Assembly (NCBI GenBank): GCA_003611805.1
Contig: RAYM01000013.1
Location: 124,001 to 188,000, forward strand
Source of the DNA: a bacterium 1xD42-87
GTDB taxonomy: Bacteria > Bacillota > Clostridia > Lachnospirales > Lachnospiraceae
Length of the DNA: 64,000 nt
Direction of reading: 5' to 3'
The position numbers were made by a program, and so were the translations under genes. The notes below the pieces were generated by a model. It had not been told where the DNA came from. It did not search any database and worked only from the letters and a program-made list of their open reading frames with translations. Shown here piece by piece: positions 25,217 to 34,241 of this stretch; the stretch's first letter is position 1, and every line of letters starts with the position of its first letter.

Positions 25217-27652
25217 TTATCCCATTGTGACAATTATGTCATATTCGGTTTTCCCTGCCACATACGGCACGATACATCCTTCTACGGATTTCCCGTCCAC
25301 GGTGAGAGACTTTATGCCCTTCTCTACGTTGTCGGGATTCACGACTTTGATATTGTAGGTGCCCTCGCGGAACTGACGGGTTAAGGTAAAGTCGCCGAAA
25401 CCTTTGGGTACGCAGGGGTTAATGCTGAGCCCCTGGTGGGTAGGATATACGCCGAGAATGTGCTGGGACACGTTCACGAAAGTCCATGCCGCCGTGCCAG
25501 TCAGCCAGCTGTTTTTCGCCTCGCCGGGCGTGTACGCGTCAGCGCCAGCCACCATCTGGGAGTACACATAAGGCTCCGTGCGGTGAATTTCGCTGATCTC
25601 TTCCACATAGGCGGGGCAGGTTTTCTGATAGATTTCAAAAGCCCTGTCGCCGCGTCCGATCACAGTTTCCGCGATGGAAACCCACGGATTGTTGTGGCAG
25701 AAGATACCTGCGTTTTCCTTGTATCCGGGCGGATAAGAGGAGATTTCTCCCAACTCCAGATGATATTTGGTGTAGGCGGGCTGCAGGATCATCACGCCAT
25801 ATTGGGTATCCAGTTTTTCTTTTACGGAGTCAAGCGCCTTTTCGGCAAGCCCCTCCTTCACGCCGATGCCGGCAAGCGGACAGAAGCCGTTGGACTCAAT
25901 ATAAATCTGTCCCTCGTCGCATTCTTTGGAACCGATCTTTTTGCCGTAGGCGTCGTAGGCGCGCACAAACCAGTCGCCGTCCCAGCCGTCCTTAAGTACA
26001 GCGTCATACATTTTCTGCACTTCCGTACGGGCGTAATCCGCTTCCGCCTGATTTCCCATAAGCTCACATAACTGCGCGTATTCTTCCCCGTACTTGACGA
26101 ACATGCCAGCGATAAATACGGATTCCGCCACAGGTCCTTCGGAGGGACCGAATGTCTGGAAGGATTCACCCGGATGCTCGGAGAAGCAGTTCAGGTTCAG
26201 GCAGTCGTTCCAGTCGGCGCGTCCGATCAGCGGCAGCCCGTGGGGACCTTTGTGGGTCACAATATAGTCAAAGGAACGTTTCAGGTGCTCCAGCAGAGGT
26301 TTTGCGAGAGATTCGTCGTTGTCGAAGGGCACCTGTTCTGTTAAAATCAAGGTGTCACCTGTCTCGCGCACGTAGGCGGAAGTGCCGGCGATCAGCCAAA
26401 GCGGGTCGTCGTTGAAGCCGCTGCCAATATCAGAGTTGCCTTTCTTGGTGAGGGGCTGATACTGGTGGTAAGCGCTGCCGTCCTCGAACTGGGTGGAGGC
26501 AATGTCGATGATACGCTGCCTCGCGCGGTCCGGAATCAGGTGTACGAAACCGAGCAGATCCTGACAGGAATCGCGGAAGCCCATGCCGCGTCCGATGCCG
26601 GATTCATAGTAGGATGCGGAACGTGACATGTTGAAGGTCACCATGCACTGGTACTGGTTCCAGATATTGACCATGCGGTTCACCTTGTCGTTGGAGGATT
26701 TCACGGTGTACTTGGATAACAATTCATTCCAGTATTCGTTCAGCGATGCGAAAGCCTTGTCAACATCCGCGTCGGTCTGGTATTTGGCGAGCATTGCCTC
26801 GGCGGGCTTTTTGTTGATGATACCGGGCGCTTCCCATTTCTGGTCCTCGGGATTTTCTATGTAACCCAGAACAAATACAAAGGTTTTGCTCTCGCCGGGC
26901 TCTAAAGTAACGTTGATCTGGTGGGATGCGATAGGGGACCAGCCGTGCGCCACGGAGTTTGACGCCTGTCCTTTTTCCACAACTTCAGGATTTGCCGCGC
27001 CGCGGTATGCGCCAAGAAATGCATCGCGGTTCGTGTCGAAGCCGTCCACGGGCGTATTTACAGAATAAACCGCATAGTGGTTTCTCCTCTCGCGGTACTC
27101 TGTTTTGTGATAAATTGCGGAACCGACCACTTCCACCTCGCCGGTGCTCAGGTTGCGCTGGAAGTTGCGGGAATCGTCGTCCGCGTTCCAAAGGCACCAT
27201 TCCACATAGGAGAAGAGAGAAACCGTCTTTTTGCTGTCGCTTTGGTTAGTCAGCTTTACCTGGCTGATCTCGCAGTTGTCATCCATGGGAATGAAGGTGA
27301 GTACGGAAGCCTCAAGCTGGTTTTTCATACCCGTGAAACGGCTGTAGCCGATGCCGTGGCGGCACTCGTAGCTGTCAAGCTCTGTCTGGGCCGGTTTCCA
27401 GCCGGGATTCCAGATAGAACCGCCTTCTTTGATATAGAAGTACTTGCCGTTGATATCGTTAGGTACGTCATTGTAGCGGTAACGCGTCATGCGGAGAAGT
27501 TTCGCGTCCTTATAGAAGGTGTAACCGCCACAGGTGTTGGAGATCAGCGTAAAGAATTCCTTACAGCCTAAGTAATTGATCCAAGGAAGGGGTGTTCTGG
27601 GTGTGGTGATGACGTACTCGCGGTTTTCGTCATCAAAATAACCAAATTTCAT
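25217..27652 (-). CDS. cbp: cellobiose phosphorylase (GH94)
   Basis: Splits cellobiose with phosphate into glucose 1-phosphate and glucose in the cytoplasm, saving one ATP. 811 residues, matching the family. The N terminus ([20 protein letters not shown]) and [18 protein letters not shown] are characteristic of cellobiose phosphorylases in contrast to cellodextrin or chitobiose enzymes. The general acid Asp is in [14 protein letters not shown], and the C-terminal part has [15 protein letters not shown] GH94 text. AAGGAG spaced 7 bases fits the ATG at 27652; an ATG two codons earlier overlaps that site. The divergent LacI regulator and two matching operator boxes suggest induction by cellobiose or a relative. 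Confidence 0.93.
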   Translation of the reverse strand: MKFGYFDDENREYVITTPRTPLPWINYLGCKEFFTLISNTCGGYTFYKDAKLLRMTRYRYNDVPNDINGKYFYIKEGGSIWNPGWKPAQTELDSYECRHGIGYSRFTGMKNQLEASVLTFIPMDDNCEISQVKLTNQSDSKKTVSLFSYVEWCLWNADDDSRNFQRNLSTGEVEVVGSAIYHKTEYRERRNHYAVYSVNTPVDGFDTNRDAFLGAYRGAANPEVVEKGQASNSVAHGWSPIASHQINVTLEPGESKTFVFVLGYIENPEDQKWEAPGIINKKPAEAMLAKYQTDADVDKAFASLNEYWNELLSKYTVKSSNDKVNRMVNIWNQYQCMVTFNMSRSASYYESGIGRGMGFRDSCQDLLGFVHLIPDRARQRIIDIASTQFEDGSAYHQYQPLTKKGNSDIGSGFNDDPLWLIAGTSAYVRETGDTLILTEQVPFDNDESLAKPLLEHLKRSFDYIVTHKGPHGLPLIGRADWNDCLNLNCFSEHPGESFQTFGPSEGPVAESVFIAGMFVKYGEEYAQLCELMGNQAEADYARTEVQKMYDAVLKDGWDGDWFVRAYDAYGKKIGSKECDEGQIYIESNGFCPLAGIGVKEGLAEKALDSVKEKLDTQYGVMILQPAYTKYHLELGEISSYPPGYKENAGIFCHNNPWVSIAETVIGRGDRAFEIYQKTCPAYVEEISEIHRTEPYVYSQMVAGADAYTPGEAKNSWLTGTAAWTFVNVSQHILGVYPTHQGLSINPCVPKGFGDFTLTRQFREGTYNIKVVNPDNVEKGIKSLTVDGKSVEGCIVPYVAGKTEYDIIVTMG

Positions 27653-27718
27653 AATCATTCTCCTTTTCGTTTGATAAGTGTTCGGTTCCGTGTAAATTGC
27701 CTTGAAATGGAGAAGGGT

Positions 27719-27762
27719 AAACGATTAAGTAAACCTGTCTCCGGCCAACTAAACAAATTATA
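27719..27762 (-). promoter_or_regulatory. promoter and LacI-type operator of cellobiose phosphorylase
   Basis: Minus-strand TATAAT at 27762-27757 with TTGCTT 17 bases upstream; the operator AAACGATTAAG (27719-27729) lies about 30 bases downstream of the -10 box, where a bound repressor would block elongation. The same 11-mer recurs at 27869. Confidence 0.7.
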
Positions 27763-27829
27763 CAGAAGAAATGAATAAAAAGCAATGATTATATATTTCT
27801 TATGTAAAATCAATAAAATCCGAAAGAAG

Positions 27830-27879
27830 TTGCATTACTTGGAGATGTATTGTACAATGAAGATACGAAAACGATTAAG
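27830..27879 (+). promoter_or_regulatory. promoter and operator of the LacI gene
   Basis: TTGCAT (27830-27835), 17-base spacer and TACAAT (27853-27858); the operator AAACGATTAAG is at 27869-27879, just after the expected start site. It is an exact copy of the box in front of the divergent phosphorylase gene, placed 150 bases away, so autoregulation and possible looping are expected. The rest of the 270-base intergenic region shows no gene. Confidence 0.7.
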
Positions 27880-27922
27880 CGGCATGCGGTACATGTCGGC
27901 AGGGATGATTGAGGATTAGAAT

Positions 27923-28966
27923 ATGGTATCTATGAAGGATATTTCGGCGGTCTGCGGCGTCTCCGTTGCTACAGTCAGCAAAGCGCTTAACAACCAGAAT
28001 GATATTGGGCAGGAGACGAAGAGACGGATTCGTCAGACCGCGGAGGAGATGGGGTACTTTCCTAATACGGCGGCAAAGATGCTGAAAACGAACCGCAGCT
28101 ACAATATAGGGGTTCTGTTTAGTCACGAGGATTACAGCGGTCTGACCCACGATTACTATGCTTTTGTGCTGGATAGTCTCAAAAACACGGTGGAAGAGAA
28201 AGGTTACGACATCACTTTTGTAAATACGAGCATTCGCCGAAAAGGTGAGACAAGCTATCTTGAGCATTGCAAGTCGCGCGGATTTGACGGCGTTGCAATT
28301 GTCTGTACGGATTTTTATTCCCCGGAGATTTTACAGCTTGTGAGGGGCGGTATTCCCATCGTTACGCTGGACCATCTTTTCAATAATGTCTGTGCGGTTA
28401 TGTCCAACAATGTGCAGGGGATGCAGGACCTGCTTACATATATTTATGAAAAGGGGCATCGCAGGGTATCATATATTCATGGGGCGGATTCCGCCGTGAC
28501 CCAGAGCAGGCTTTCTTCCTTTTACCGGACGGCGGCGCAGCTCGGGCTGACGATACCGGATGAATATATCCGCATGTCTCCCTACCGCGACACAAAGGGC
28601 GCTTATGCGGAGACAGTGAGGCTGCTTGAACTGCGGGAGCCGCCCACGTGTATTATTTACCCGGATGATTTTTCGGCTTTTGGCGGATATAATGCGATTC
28701 AGGAACGTGGGATGCGGATTCCGGATGACATTTCAATTGCGGGCTACGACGGTATTCGCATTGCGAGGCATATCGAGCCGACGCTGACGACGCTGCGGCA
28801 GGACACTGAGGAGCTGGGACGGCAGGTGGGAGAAAAACTGCTCAGCCTGATTGAACATCCCAAAACTACACTGGTGGAGACAATCGTGGTGGAGGGGCAT
28901 GTATTTGAAGGAAATTCTGTAGCAAACATCAGGGGGAAAAATTATGTCGGCACCGATTTTATTTGA
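27923..28966 (+). CDS. LacI-family transcriptional regulator of cellobiose use
   Basis: 347 residues: LacI helix-turn-helix and hinge (MKDISAVCGVSVATVSKALN, GYFPNTAAKML) then the periplasmic-binding-like sensor with TLDHLFNNVCAV, IIYPDDFSAFGGYNAI and SIAGYDGIRIARHIEPTLTT. It is divergent from cellobiose phosphorylase and shares its operator box, so it most likely represses that gene until a beta-glucoside signal is bound. The 3' end overlaps the next gene by 23 bases. Confidence 0.92.
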   Translation: MVSMKDISAVCGVSVATVSKALNNQNDIGQETKRRIRQTAEEMGYFPNTAAKMLKTNRSYNIGVLFSHEDYSGLTHDYYAFVLDSLKNTVEEKGYDITFVNTSIRRKGETSYLEHCKSRGFDGVAIVCTDFYSPEILQLVRGGIPIVTLDHLFNNVCAVMSNNVQGMQDLLTYIYEKGHRRVSYIHGADSAVTQSRLSSFYRTAAQLGLTIPDEYIRMSPYRDTKGAYAETVRLLELREPPTCIIYPDDFSAFGGYNAIQERGMRIPDDISIAGYDGIRIARHIEPTLTTLRQDTEELGRQVGEKLLSLIEHPKTTLVETIVVEGHVFEGNSVANIRGKNYVGTDFI

Positions 28967-29336
28967 CCAGAGCAGATTAAAGGCATATGATGGTCTTATG
29001 AGGCTGTGCGAGTTCGCCGGGAAGTCCGGGGAGTGGCAGCAGACGTTGTGGAGTGAACTGTTGATGAATCAGAATCTTTACGACGCATTTGTCTATTACC
29101 TGGAGAATCACGGACTGCCGGACGAGCCGAAGTGTGGGGCATATTCCCTGACGGACTGTTATGTGTGGCAGACCAGGCAGGATAATCTGCGCATGGACAC
29201 GGGGAAGAATACCGAGAGCTGCAATAAAGAGGACATGGTGCTCAGATCATTTATGATGATGGCAGATATGCAGAGACACCCGGAAGACTACGCGAAAAAA
29301 CTGGGTGACTGGAAAGGCATGGATCAGACTATGTGA
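28944..29336 (+). CDS. conserved-looking hypothetical protein, overlapping the LacI gene
   Basis: 130 residues, soluble, rich in Met, Leu and aromatic residues. Features: LMRLCEFAGKSGEWQQTLWSE, a Cys-containing centre (EPKCGAYSLTDCYVW) and a helical C terminus (MMMADMQRHPEDYAKKL). No domain recognised. The start overlaps the end of lacI by 23 bases, with GGGGGAAAAATT inside that gene as ribosome binding site, so it is translationally coupled. A role in the same sugar response is a guess. Confidence 0.65.
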   Translation: MSAPILFDQSRLKAYDGLMRLCEFAGKSGEWQQTLWSELLMNQNLYDAFVYYLENHGLPDEPKCGAYSLTDCYVWQTRQDNLRMDTGKNTESCNKEDMVLRSFMMMADMQRHPEDYAKKLGDWKGMDQTM

Positions 29337-29373
29337 GGGCGCCGGAAACAGACAGAGGAAAAAGGAAGGAAGT

Positions 29374-29820
29374 ATGGATCGGACGGAATTTATCGACAGG
29401 CTGCAGAGAGCGCTTGCGGGCGGCGTAAACAGTTCCCGGGTGGCGGAGAATGTGCAGTATTACCGGGAATATATTGATGTGGAGATCAGAAAGGGAAGAA
29501 GCGAGAAGGAAGTACTTGACAGTCTCGGCGATCCGAGACTTCTGGCGAAGAGTATTATTGAGGCGAATAAGCGTGCCGGGATCAGCGAGGGAACGAACCG
29601 GACATACGACGAGGAGACTGTGGAAAAGGAAGGCGGAGAATGGGGAAAGACGGTGATGGAAAATGTCACGCGCGTTCCCGGCTGGCTGATTGCACTGGTT
29701 GCGGTTGTGATTTTTCTTTTGATTATCGGTGTGGTTTTTTCCGTGATTTCTTTTCTTGCGCCAATTATCATTCCGGTACTGATTGTGATACTCCTGGTGA
29801 ACTTTTTTAAAAGACGGTAA
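29374..29820 (+). CDS. DUF1700 (HAAS-type) membrane protein
   Basis: 148 residues. The N-terminal 70 residues carry the HAAS pattern (FIDRLQRALAG ... EKEVLDSLGDPRLLAKSIIE), followed by a loop and a strongly hydrophobic C-terminal helix pair (WLIALVAVVIFLLIIGVVFS; FLAPIIIPVLIVILLV) and a final FFKRR. Such proteins are usually next to a PadR regulator and a DUF4097 adhesin-like protein; neither is here. ATG at 29374 with AAGGAAGGA is preferred over an earlier in-frame start at 29305. Confidence 0.8.
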   Translation: MDRTEFIDRLQRALAGGVNSSRVAENVQYYREYIDVEIRKGRSEKEVLDSLGDPRLLAKSIIEANKRAGISEGTNRTYDEETVEKEGGEWGKTVMENVTRVPGWLIALVAVVIFLLIIGVVFSVISFLAPIIIPVLIVILLVNFFKRR

Positions 29821-29824
29821 CATG

Positions 29825-29922
29825 ACAACAGGCCGTCTATCAGATAGACGACCTGTTGAGGGGAGTATAAATAATTAATATAAGGGTCTGTAGGCGGAGA
29901 ATGAAGGGGTATCTCCGTCTAC
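29825..29922 (+). terminator. two hairpins after the DUF1700 gene
   Basis: The first (29826-29858) pairs CAACAGG and CCTGTTG with inner CGTCTATC/GATAGACG arms, and the second (29890-29922) pairs GTAGGCGGAGA with TCTCCGTCTAC over an 11-base loop. Neither ends in a strong T-tract, so they are probable but atypical 3' ends. Confidence 0.45.
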
Positions 29923-29932
29923 GTTTCCATTA

Positions 29933-30026
29933 TAGTACTTTTGACAAAAAATGCAAGGAAAAATAGTACCAAAGTACCAACAATAGTTTTGTTGCTTTTG
30001 AATAAAAAAATGGTACTAAAGAACTA
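29933..30026. repeat. cluster of TAGTAC-containing boxes
   Basis: TAGTACCAAAGTACCA (29964-29979) is mirrored by TGGTACTAAAGAACTA (30011-30026), and a third TAGTAC starts at 29933. A small CAAC/GTTG inverted repeat sits between them. The cluster lies 75-170 bases upstream of the Asn-rich micro-protein and may hold operator sites; no gene is visible in 29823-30102. Confidence 0.4.
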
Positions 30027-30102
30027 TGAAATGACTGAATAACTTGGTGTGGATTCTCTCATACTATTTCTGTAACATGAAACCAATCAGGAGGTATGGA
30101 AG

Positions 30103-30252
30103 ATGTCTAAGAATGATTTTAACCAGAACAGCCAGCAGAATGAGAAGCAGCAGGACAAAAACAACCAGAACAATTCTAAGAACAGCACAAACAACAACAG
30201 CAAGAACAGTTCCGGCAGCAACTCTAACAACAGCAGCAAGGACAACTACTAA
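30103..30252 (+). CDS. 49-residue asparagine-rich micro-protein
   Basis: Encodes MSKNDFNQNSQQNEK, then a run of N, S, K and Q ending SSKDNY, with no hydrophobic core, so it is intrinsically disordered. AGGAGG lies 9 bases before the ATG, and a strong terminator follows 18 bases after the stop, so it is a monocistronic gene, not chance. The composition recalls some short spore or stress proteins rich in Asn and Gln, but no family assignment is possible. Confidence 0.7.
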   Translation: MSKNDFNQNSQQNEKQQDKNNQNNSKNSTNNNSKNSSGSNSNNSSKDNY

Positions 30253-30270
30253 GAAGGATCGGATTTGTGA

Positions 30271-30295
30271 GGGGGACGCATCGGGCGTCCCCCTT
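30271..30295 (+). terminator. terminator of the Asn-rich micro-gene
   Basis: Perfect GGGGGACG/CGTCCCCC stem with a 7-base loop, followed by TTCCTTC. GC-rich stem, short T-tract. Confidence 0.7.
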
Positions 30296-30348
30296 CCTTC
30301 GTGAAAAACTGAGTTGACAGGCATTTGTATACGGCATAAAATGTACCT

Positions 30349-31497
30349 ATGGAAAAATTAGAGTATATTGTGCCCTGCCATTTCGGGCTGGAGGCAGTTT
30401 TAAAAAGAGAGATTTCGGATCTTGGTCTGGAGATCACCTGCGTGGAGGACGGCAGAGTAACCTTTGCCGGGGACAGGCAGGCGCTTTGCCGTGCCAATAT
30501 CTTCCTTCGCAGTGCGCAGAGAGTGCTGATTAAGATAGGAAGTTTTCATGCGGAGACGTTTGAAGAACTTTTCCAGAAGACAAAGGCGCTTCCGTGGGAG
30601 GCGTATATTCCCAAAGACGGAAAATTCTGGGTGGCGAAGGCGGCGAGTGTGAAGAGTAAGCTTTTCAGCCCTTCCGATATCCAGTCGATTATGAAGAAAG
30701 CTATGGTGGAGCGCATGAAGGGCGTCTACCATATAGACTGGTTTGATGAGAGCGGGGCGGACTATCCTGTCAGGGTCTTTATCAAGAAGGACGAGGTGAC
30801 GGTGGGACTCGACACTTCGGGAGAATCCTTACATAAGCGGGGCTATCGGAAGCTGACGGCGAAAGCGCCCATCGCGGAGAATCTGGCGGCGGCGCTTCTG
30901 ATGCTGACGCCTTGGCGGGGGGACAGGATTCTCGTGGATCCTTTCTGCGGCAGCGGGACCATTCCCATTGAGGCGGCTATGATGGCGGCACATATTGCGC
31001 CCGGAAAAAGCAGACATTTCACGGCACAGGACTGGACACATGCGTTTCCTGCGGACCTTTGGGAAAAGGCGAGGAAAGAGGCGGTATCCATGGAAACGCC
31101 GGATGTGGAGACGCAGATTCAGGGGTATGACATAGATGAAGAGATGGTGTCCATTGCCAGGGCGAACGCAAGACTTGCCGGGGTGGAACACCTGATCCAT
31201 TTTCAACAGAGGGACGTCGCACAGCTTTCCCATGCCAAAAAGTATGGGTTTATCCTGACGAATCCGCCCTACGGGGAGCGGCTTTCGGAGAAAAAAGAGC
31301 TTCGGGCGCTGTACCGGACGCTGGGGGAACGCTACCAAGCGTTGGATTCCTGGTCCATGTATGTGATCACTTCCTATGAGGAGGCGGAAAACGCGATCGG
31401 CAGGAAAGCGGATAAGAACAGAAAGCTATACAACGGTATGATAAAGACCTACTTTTATCAATATATGGGTCCAAAGCCCACCGGGAGCAAAAGGTAA
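30349..31497 (+). CDS. ypsC: THUMP-containing RNA methyltransferase (YpsC / RlmL N-terminal type)
   Basis: 382 residues. The N-terminal part (1-160) has the ferredoxin-like/THUMP architecture (LEYIVPCHFGLEAVLKREI), and the C-terminal Rossmann domain carries DPFCGSGTIPIEAA for SAM binding and the N6/N2-methyltransferase motif NPPYGERLSEK. This is the family that makes m2G in 23S rRNA (position 2445 in E. coli by RlmL); the Firmicute version is the single-domain YpsC form. The ATG at 30349 has no strong ribosome binding site; the next gene follows after 3 bases. Confidence 0.92.
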   Translation: MEKLEYIVPCHFGLEAVLKREISDLGLEITCVEDGRVTFAGDRQALCRANIFLRSAQRVLIKIGSFHAETFEELFQKTKALPWEAYIPKDGKFWVAKAASVKSKLFSPSDIQSIMKKAMVERMKGVYHIDWFDESGADYPVRVFIKKDEVTVGLDTSGESLHKRGYRKLTAKAPIAENLAAALLMLTPWRGDRILVDPFCGSGTIPIEAAMMAAHIAPGKSRHFTAQDWTHAFPADLWEKARKEAVSMETPDVETQIQGYDIDEEMVSIARANARLAGVEHLIHFQQRDVAQLSHAKKYGFILTNPPYGERLSEKKELRALYRTLGERYQALDSWSMYVITSYEEAENAIGRKADKNRKLYNGMIKTYFYQYMGPKPTGSKR

Positions 31498-31500
31498 GCG

Positions 31501-32571
31501 ATGCAGCAGAACAGTTTGATGAAAAGTACATTGGTATATTGCGTTCTATTTGTGGCGGCTGCCATGAGCGTCATGCTGTACTATGCGGCGACCAAGACCG
31601 TGGGTGTGGCAGATCTGGCGCAGGACGAGGTGGTCCGCCCGTCCGTGCAGAAAGAGGAGGGCGCGCCCGCTGTCCCCACGAAGGAAAATGAAATCGCCAT
31701 AGACAGAACTGAGATGAGCACCAATTATTTCTGTATTCCCATGCCGGAGAGTGTGAAGGCTGAGGAAGTTGTTTTAGAGAATCACTATATGGACAAAGAA
31801 CTTTGGGTGTGCATCAATACGGAACAGAAGAAGGATTATGAGGCGTTCTATCGGACGACCGGCGTTTACGGGTACAGCGATAATGTGGCGGACGGGCACT
31901 TTGAAGCGGAACAAGACAGAATCTGCCTGTGTTTTGCGCTGAACGGCGTCTATGAGTACCGCAGTATTTTTGAGGACCATACCCTGTACGTGGAGTTTGT
32001 GTCCTCGAAGGAAATGTATGAAAAGATTATTGTGATAGATCCCGCTTACGGGGGCGAGGAGCAGGGCGTCGCCGTGGAGGGCATTCTCTCAAAGGACATT
32101 ACGCTTGACGTTGCGAAGGCGTTGAAAACTATGTTTGACGAGAGCGACGTCAAGGTGTACTATACGAGAATGGATGATACCAATCCCGCAGCGTCGGACA
32201 GAGTGGGGCTTGCGGCGGCGACAAAGGCGGATATGCTGATCCGGATAGAGGTAAGCGGCGACGAGAACAGTAAGCTCTATGGGACGTCGGCGGTTTATAA
32301 CAGCCAGTATTTTATTCCCGGGTTCGGCAATGTGGAGCTTGCAGATCTTCTTGAGCGGGAGGTAGTCACGTCGATCAGCGGCAAGGCATGCGGCCTGATT
32401 GAGTCGTCGGAGGAGGACCGGGTTGTGAACAGCGCCACCGTTCCGGCGGCGGCGATCCGTGTGGGATACCTGACAAACAGCCAGGAGGCGATTTTGCTGC
32501 AGAGGGAGGATTACATCAGGCGGATTGCGGAAGGGATATACAACGCGGTGATGAAAGCTTATTCTGCTTAG
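31501..32571 (+). CDS. membrane-anchored amidase_3-fold protein with all catalytic residues lost
   Basis: 356 residues with an N-terminal membrane anchor (LVYCVLFVAAAMSVMLYYAA), a linker, a strand-rich middle domain (about 60-170) and an N-acetylmuramoyl-L-alanine amidase fold (about 175-355). In true amidases the zinc ligands are H in DPGHGG, E in the next helix, H in SIHAN, plus a catalytic E near the end. Here they read DPAYGG, SKDITLDVA, LIRIEVSGDEN and AAIRVGYL, so none is kept while the fold is. It is probably a non-enzymatic cell-wall binding or regulatory protein. Co-transcribed with ypsC and rdgB. Confidence 0.85.
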   Translation: MQQNSLMKSTLVYCVLFVAAAMSVMLYYAATKTVGVADLAQDEVVRPSVQKEEGAPAVPTKENEIAIDRTEMSTNYFCIPMPESVKAEEVVLENHYMDKELWVCINTEQKKDYEAFYRTTGVYGYSDNVADGHFEAEQDRICLCFALNGVYEYRSIFEDHTLYVEFVSSKEMYEKIIVIDPAYGGEEQGVAVEGILSKDITLDVAKALKTMFDESDVKVYYTRMDDTNPAASDRVGLAAATKADMLIRIEVSGDENSKLYGTSAVYNSQYFIPGFGNVELADLLEREVVTSISGKACGLIESSEEDRVVNSATVPAAAIRVGYLTNSQEAILLQREDYIRRIAEGIYNAVMKAYSA

Positions 32572-32588
32572 AGGGCGGTGAGACTTAG

Positions 32589-33212
32589 GTGAAAATTATA
32601 TTTGCTACAGGCAATGAGGGAAAAATGCGCGAGATTCGGGCGATTCTCGGGGATATGGAGATGCAAGTATATTCCATGAAGGAGGCAGGGCTTGCGCCTG
32701 ACATAGAGGAGAATGGGACTACGTTTGAGGAGAATGCCCTCATCAAGGCATATGCGGTGGCGGAAGCCCTTGCAGGACAGGACGGGGCGCGGGAGTGCGT
32801 GGTGATGGCGGATGATTCCGGGTTGGAAATCGATTATCTGAACGGGGAGCCGGGCGTGTATTCCGCCAGATATCTCGGGGAGGAGACGCCTTTTTCCGAG
32901 AAAAGCGCGGACCTGCTCAGACGGCTTAAAGATGTGCCGGAAGAGAAGAGAACGGCAAGATTTGTCTGCGCGATTGCTTCGGTGTTTCCGGGCGGGGAAG
33001 AGGCGAGCGCCAGAGGAACTATTGAGGGCAGGATCGGTTACGAACTTCGCGGGGACAATGGCTTCGGTTACGATCCTATCTTTTATCTGCCGGAGTACGG
33101 ATGCACTGCGGCGGAGCTGCCAGACGAGGAAAAGAACCGGATCAGCCACAGATGCAGGGCTTTGGAACAAATGAAAGCGGAACTAAGGAAAAGGATGTTA
33201 CCATCGACATGA
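32589..33212 (+). CDS. rdgB: XTP/dITP diphosphatase (RdgB/HAM1)
   Basis: 207 residues. Hydrolyses non-canonical purine nucleoside triphosphates. Signature at the start, FATGNEGKMREI, then DDSGLEIDYLNGEPGVYSAR and GNGFGYDPIF-like GDNGFGYDPIFYLP with the family basic ending (SHRCRALEQM). It starts with GTG at 32589 following GGCGGTGAG. Its stop codon overlaps the start of the next gene (ATGA at 33209-33212). Confidence 0.94.
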   Translation: MKIIFATGNEGKMREIRAILGDMEMQVYSMKEAGLAPDIEENGTTFEENALIKAYAVAEALAGQDGARECVVMADDSGLEIDYLNGEPGVYSARYLGEETPFSEKSADLLRRLKDVPEEKRTARFVCAIASVFPGGEEASARGTIEGRIGYELRGDNGFGYDPIFYLPEYGCTAAELPDEEKNRISHRCRALEQMKAELRKRMLPST

Positions 33213-33688
33213 AAATATTGATTGTGAGCGACAGCCATCGTTATAATGTGAATCTGCTCGCTGTACTGGAACGGACGGGACCTTACGATATGCTGATACA
33301 CTGCGGTGACGTGGAGGGAAGCGAGTATACGATCAGTGAAGCGGCGGGCTGCCCTGTGGTGATGGTGCAGGGGAACAATGATTTTTTTTCCAGCCTGCCG
33401 AGAGAAGAGGAGTTTATGATCGGGCGGTATAAAGTTTGGGTGACCCACGGGCATCACTACTATATCGCCATGAACACCGAGACAATCAAACAGGAAGCGG
33501 TCAGCAGGGAAGTGGATATCGTCATGTGCGGGCATTCCCACAAGCCTGTTATTGATATCGGGAAGGATGTTACGCTGATTAATCCCGGAAGCATCAGCTA
33601 TCCCAGACAGGATAACCGGAAGCCCAGTTATATCATCATGGAGCTGGACCGGGAAGGGGAGGCGCATTATACATTAAATTTTATTTAG
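33209..33688 (+). CDS. YfcE/MJ0936-type metallophosphoesterase
   Basis: 159 residues. The metallophosphoesterase motifs are DSH (IVSDSHRYN), GDVEGSEY, GNNDF, THGHHY and GHSHKP, each holding metal ligands. Members hydrolyse phosphodiesters of unknown physiological substrate. Translationally coupled to rdgB by the ATGA overlap, a pairing seen in many Firmicutes. Confidence 0.93.
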   Translation: MKILIVSDSHRYNVNLLAVLERTGPYDMLIHCGDVEGSEYTISEAAGCPVVMVQGNNDFFSSLPREEEFMIGRYKVWVTHGHHYYIAMNTETIKQEAVSREVDIVMCGHSHKPVIDIGKDVTLINPGSISYPRQDNRKPSYIIMELDREGEAHYTLNFI

Positions 33689-33695
33689 AAATCTG

Positions 33696-33724
33696 TTGAC
33701 AGAAAAAAAACCATATTATATAAT
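33696..33724 (+). promoter_or_regulatory. sigma-A promoter of the six-tRNA operon
   Basis: TTGACA (33696-33701) and TATAAT (33719-33724), both perfect, with 17 bases between. They lie 38 bases ahead of the first tRNA. Confidence 0.88.
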
Positions 33725-33761
33725 GGAACATGCGTTGTGAGAAATGGCGTTTGATCCCTTG

Positions 33762-33836
33762 CGGGGTGTGGCTCAGCTTGGCTAGAGCGCCTGGTTTGGG
33801 ACCAGGAGGTCGCAGGTTCGAATCCTGTCACCCCGA
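33762..33836 (+). tRNA. tRNA-Pro (anticodon TGG)
   Basis: Acceptor CGGGGTG/CACCCCG, anticodon stem CCTGG/CCAGG around TTTGGGA, T arm with TTCGAAT. No encoded CCA. First gene of the tRNA operon. Confidence 0.97.
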
Positions 33837-33858
33837 CGCTGTTTGTCTATAATGACTT

Positions 33859-33929
33859 GCGGGTGTAGTTCAATGGTAGAACACCAGCCTTCCAAGCTGG
33901 ATACGTGGGTTCGATTCCCATCACCCGCT
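33859..33929 (+). tRNA. tRNA-Gly (anticodon TCC)
   Basis: Acceptor GCGGGTG/CACCCGC, anticodon stem CCAGC/GCTGG around CTTCCAA. 71 bases, no encoded CCA. Confidence 0.97.
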
Positions 33930-33965
33930 CTCCGCGCGGCATAAATCCGTGTGGGTAAGCAGTAC

Positions 33966-34039
<74 letters not shown>

Positions 34040-34045
34040 TTTTAT

Positions 34046-34120
34046 GGTGGGTATGGCGCAGTCGGCTAGCGCGCCAGATTGTGGCTCTGGAGGCCGAGGG
34101 TTCGAGTCCCTCTATCCACC
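34046..34120 (+). tRNA. tRNA-His (anticodon GTG)
   Basis: Acceptor GTGGGTA/TATCCAC plus the encoded G-1 (34046) opposite discriminator C (34120), as tRNA-His requires. Anticodon stem CCAGA/TCTGG around TTGTGGC. Confidence 0.97.
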
Positions 34121-34165
34121 TTTAACATGAGCGTGCGGAGCACAGCCTGCCTTGTTTACCAATAA

Positions 34166-34237
34166 TGGGCTATCGCCAAGGGGTAAGGCACAGGACTTTG
34201 ACTCCTGCATTCGCTGGTTCAAATCCAGCTAGCCCAG
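34166..34237 (+). tRNA. tRNA-Gln (anticodon TTG)
   Basis: Acceptor TGGGCTA/TAGCCCA, anticodon stem CAGGA/TCCTG around CTTTGAC. Starts with T1-A72, typical of tRNA-Gln. Confidence 0.97.
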
Positions 34238-34241
34238 TTAT

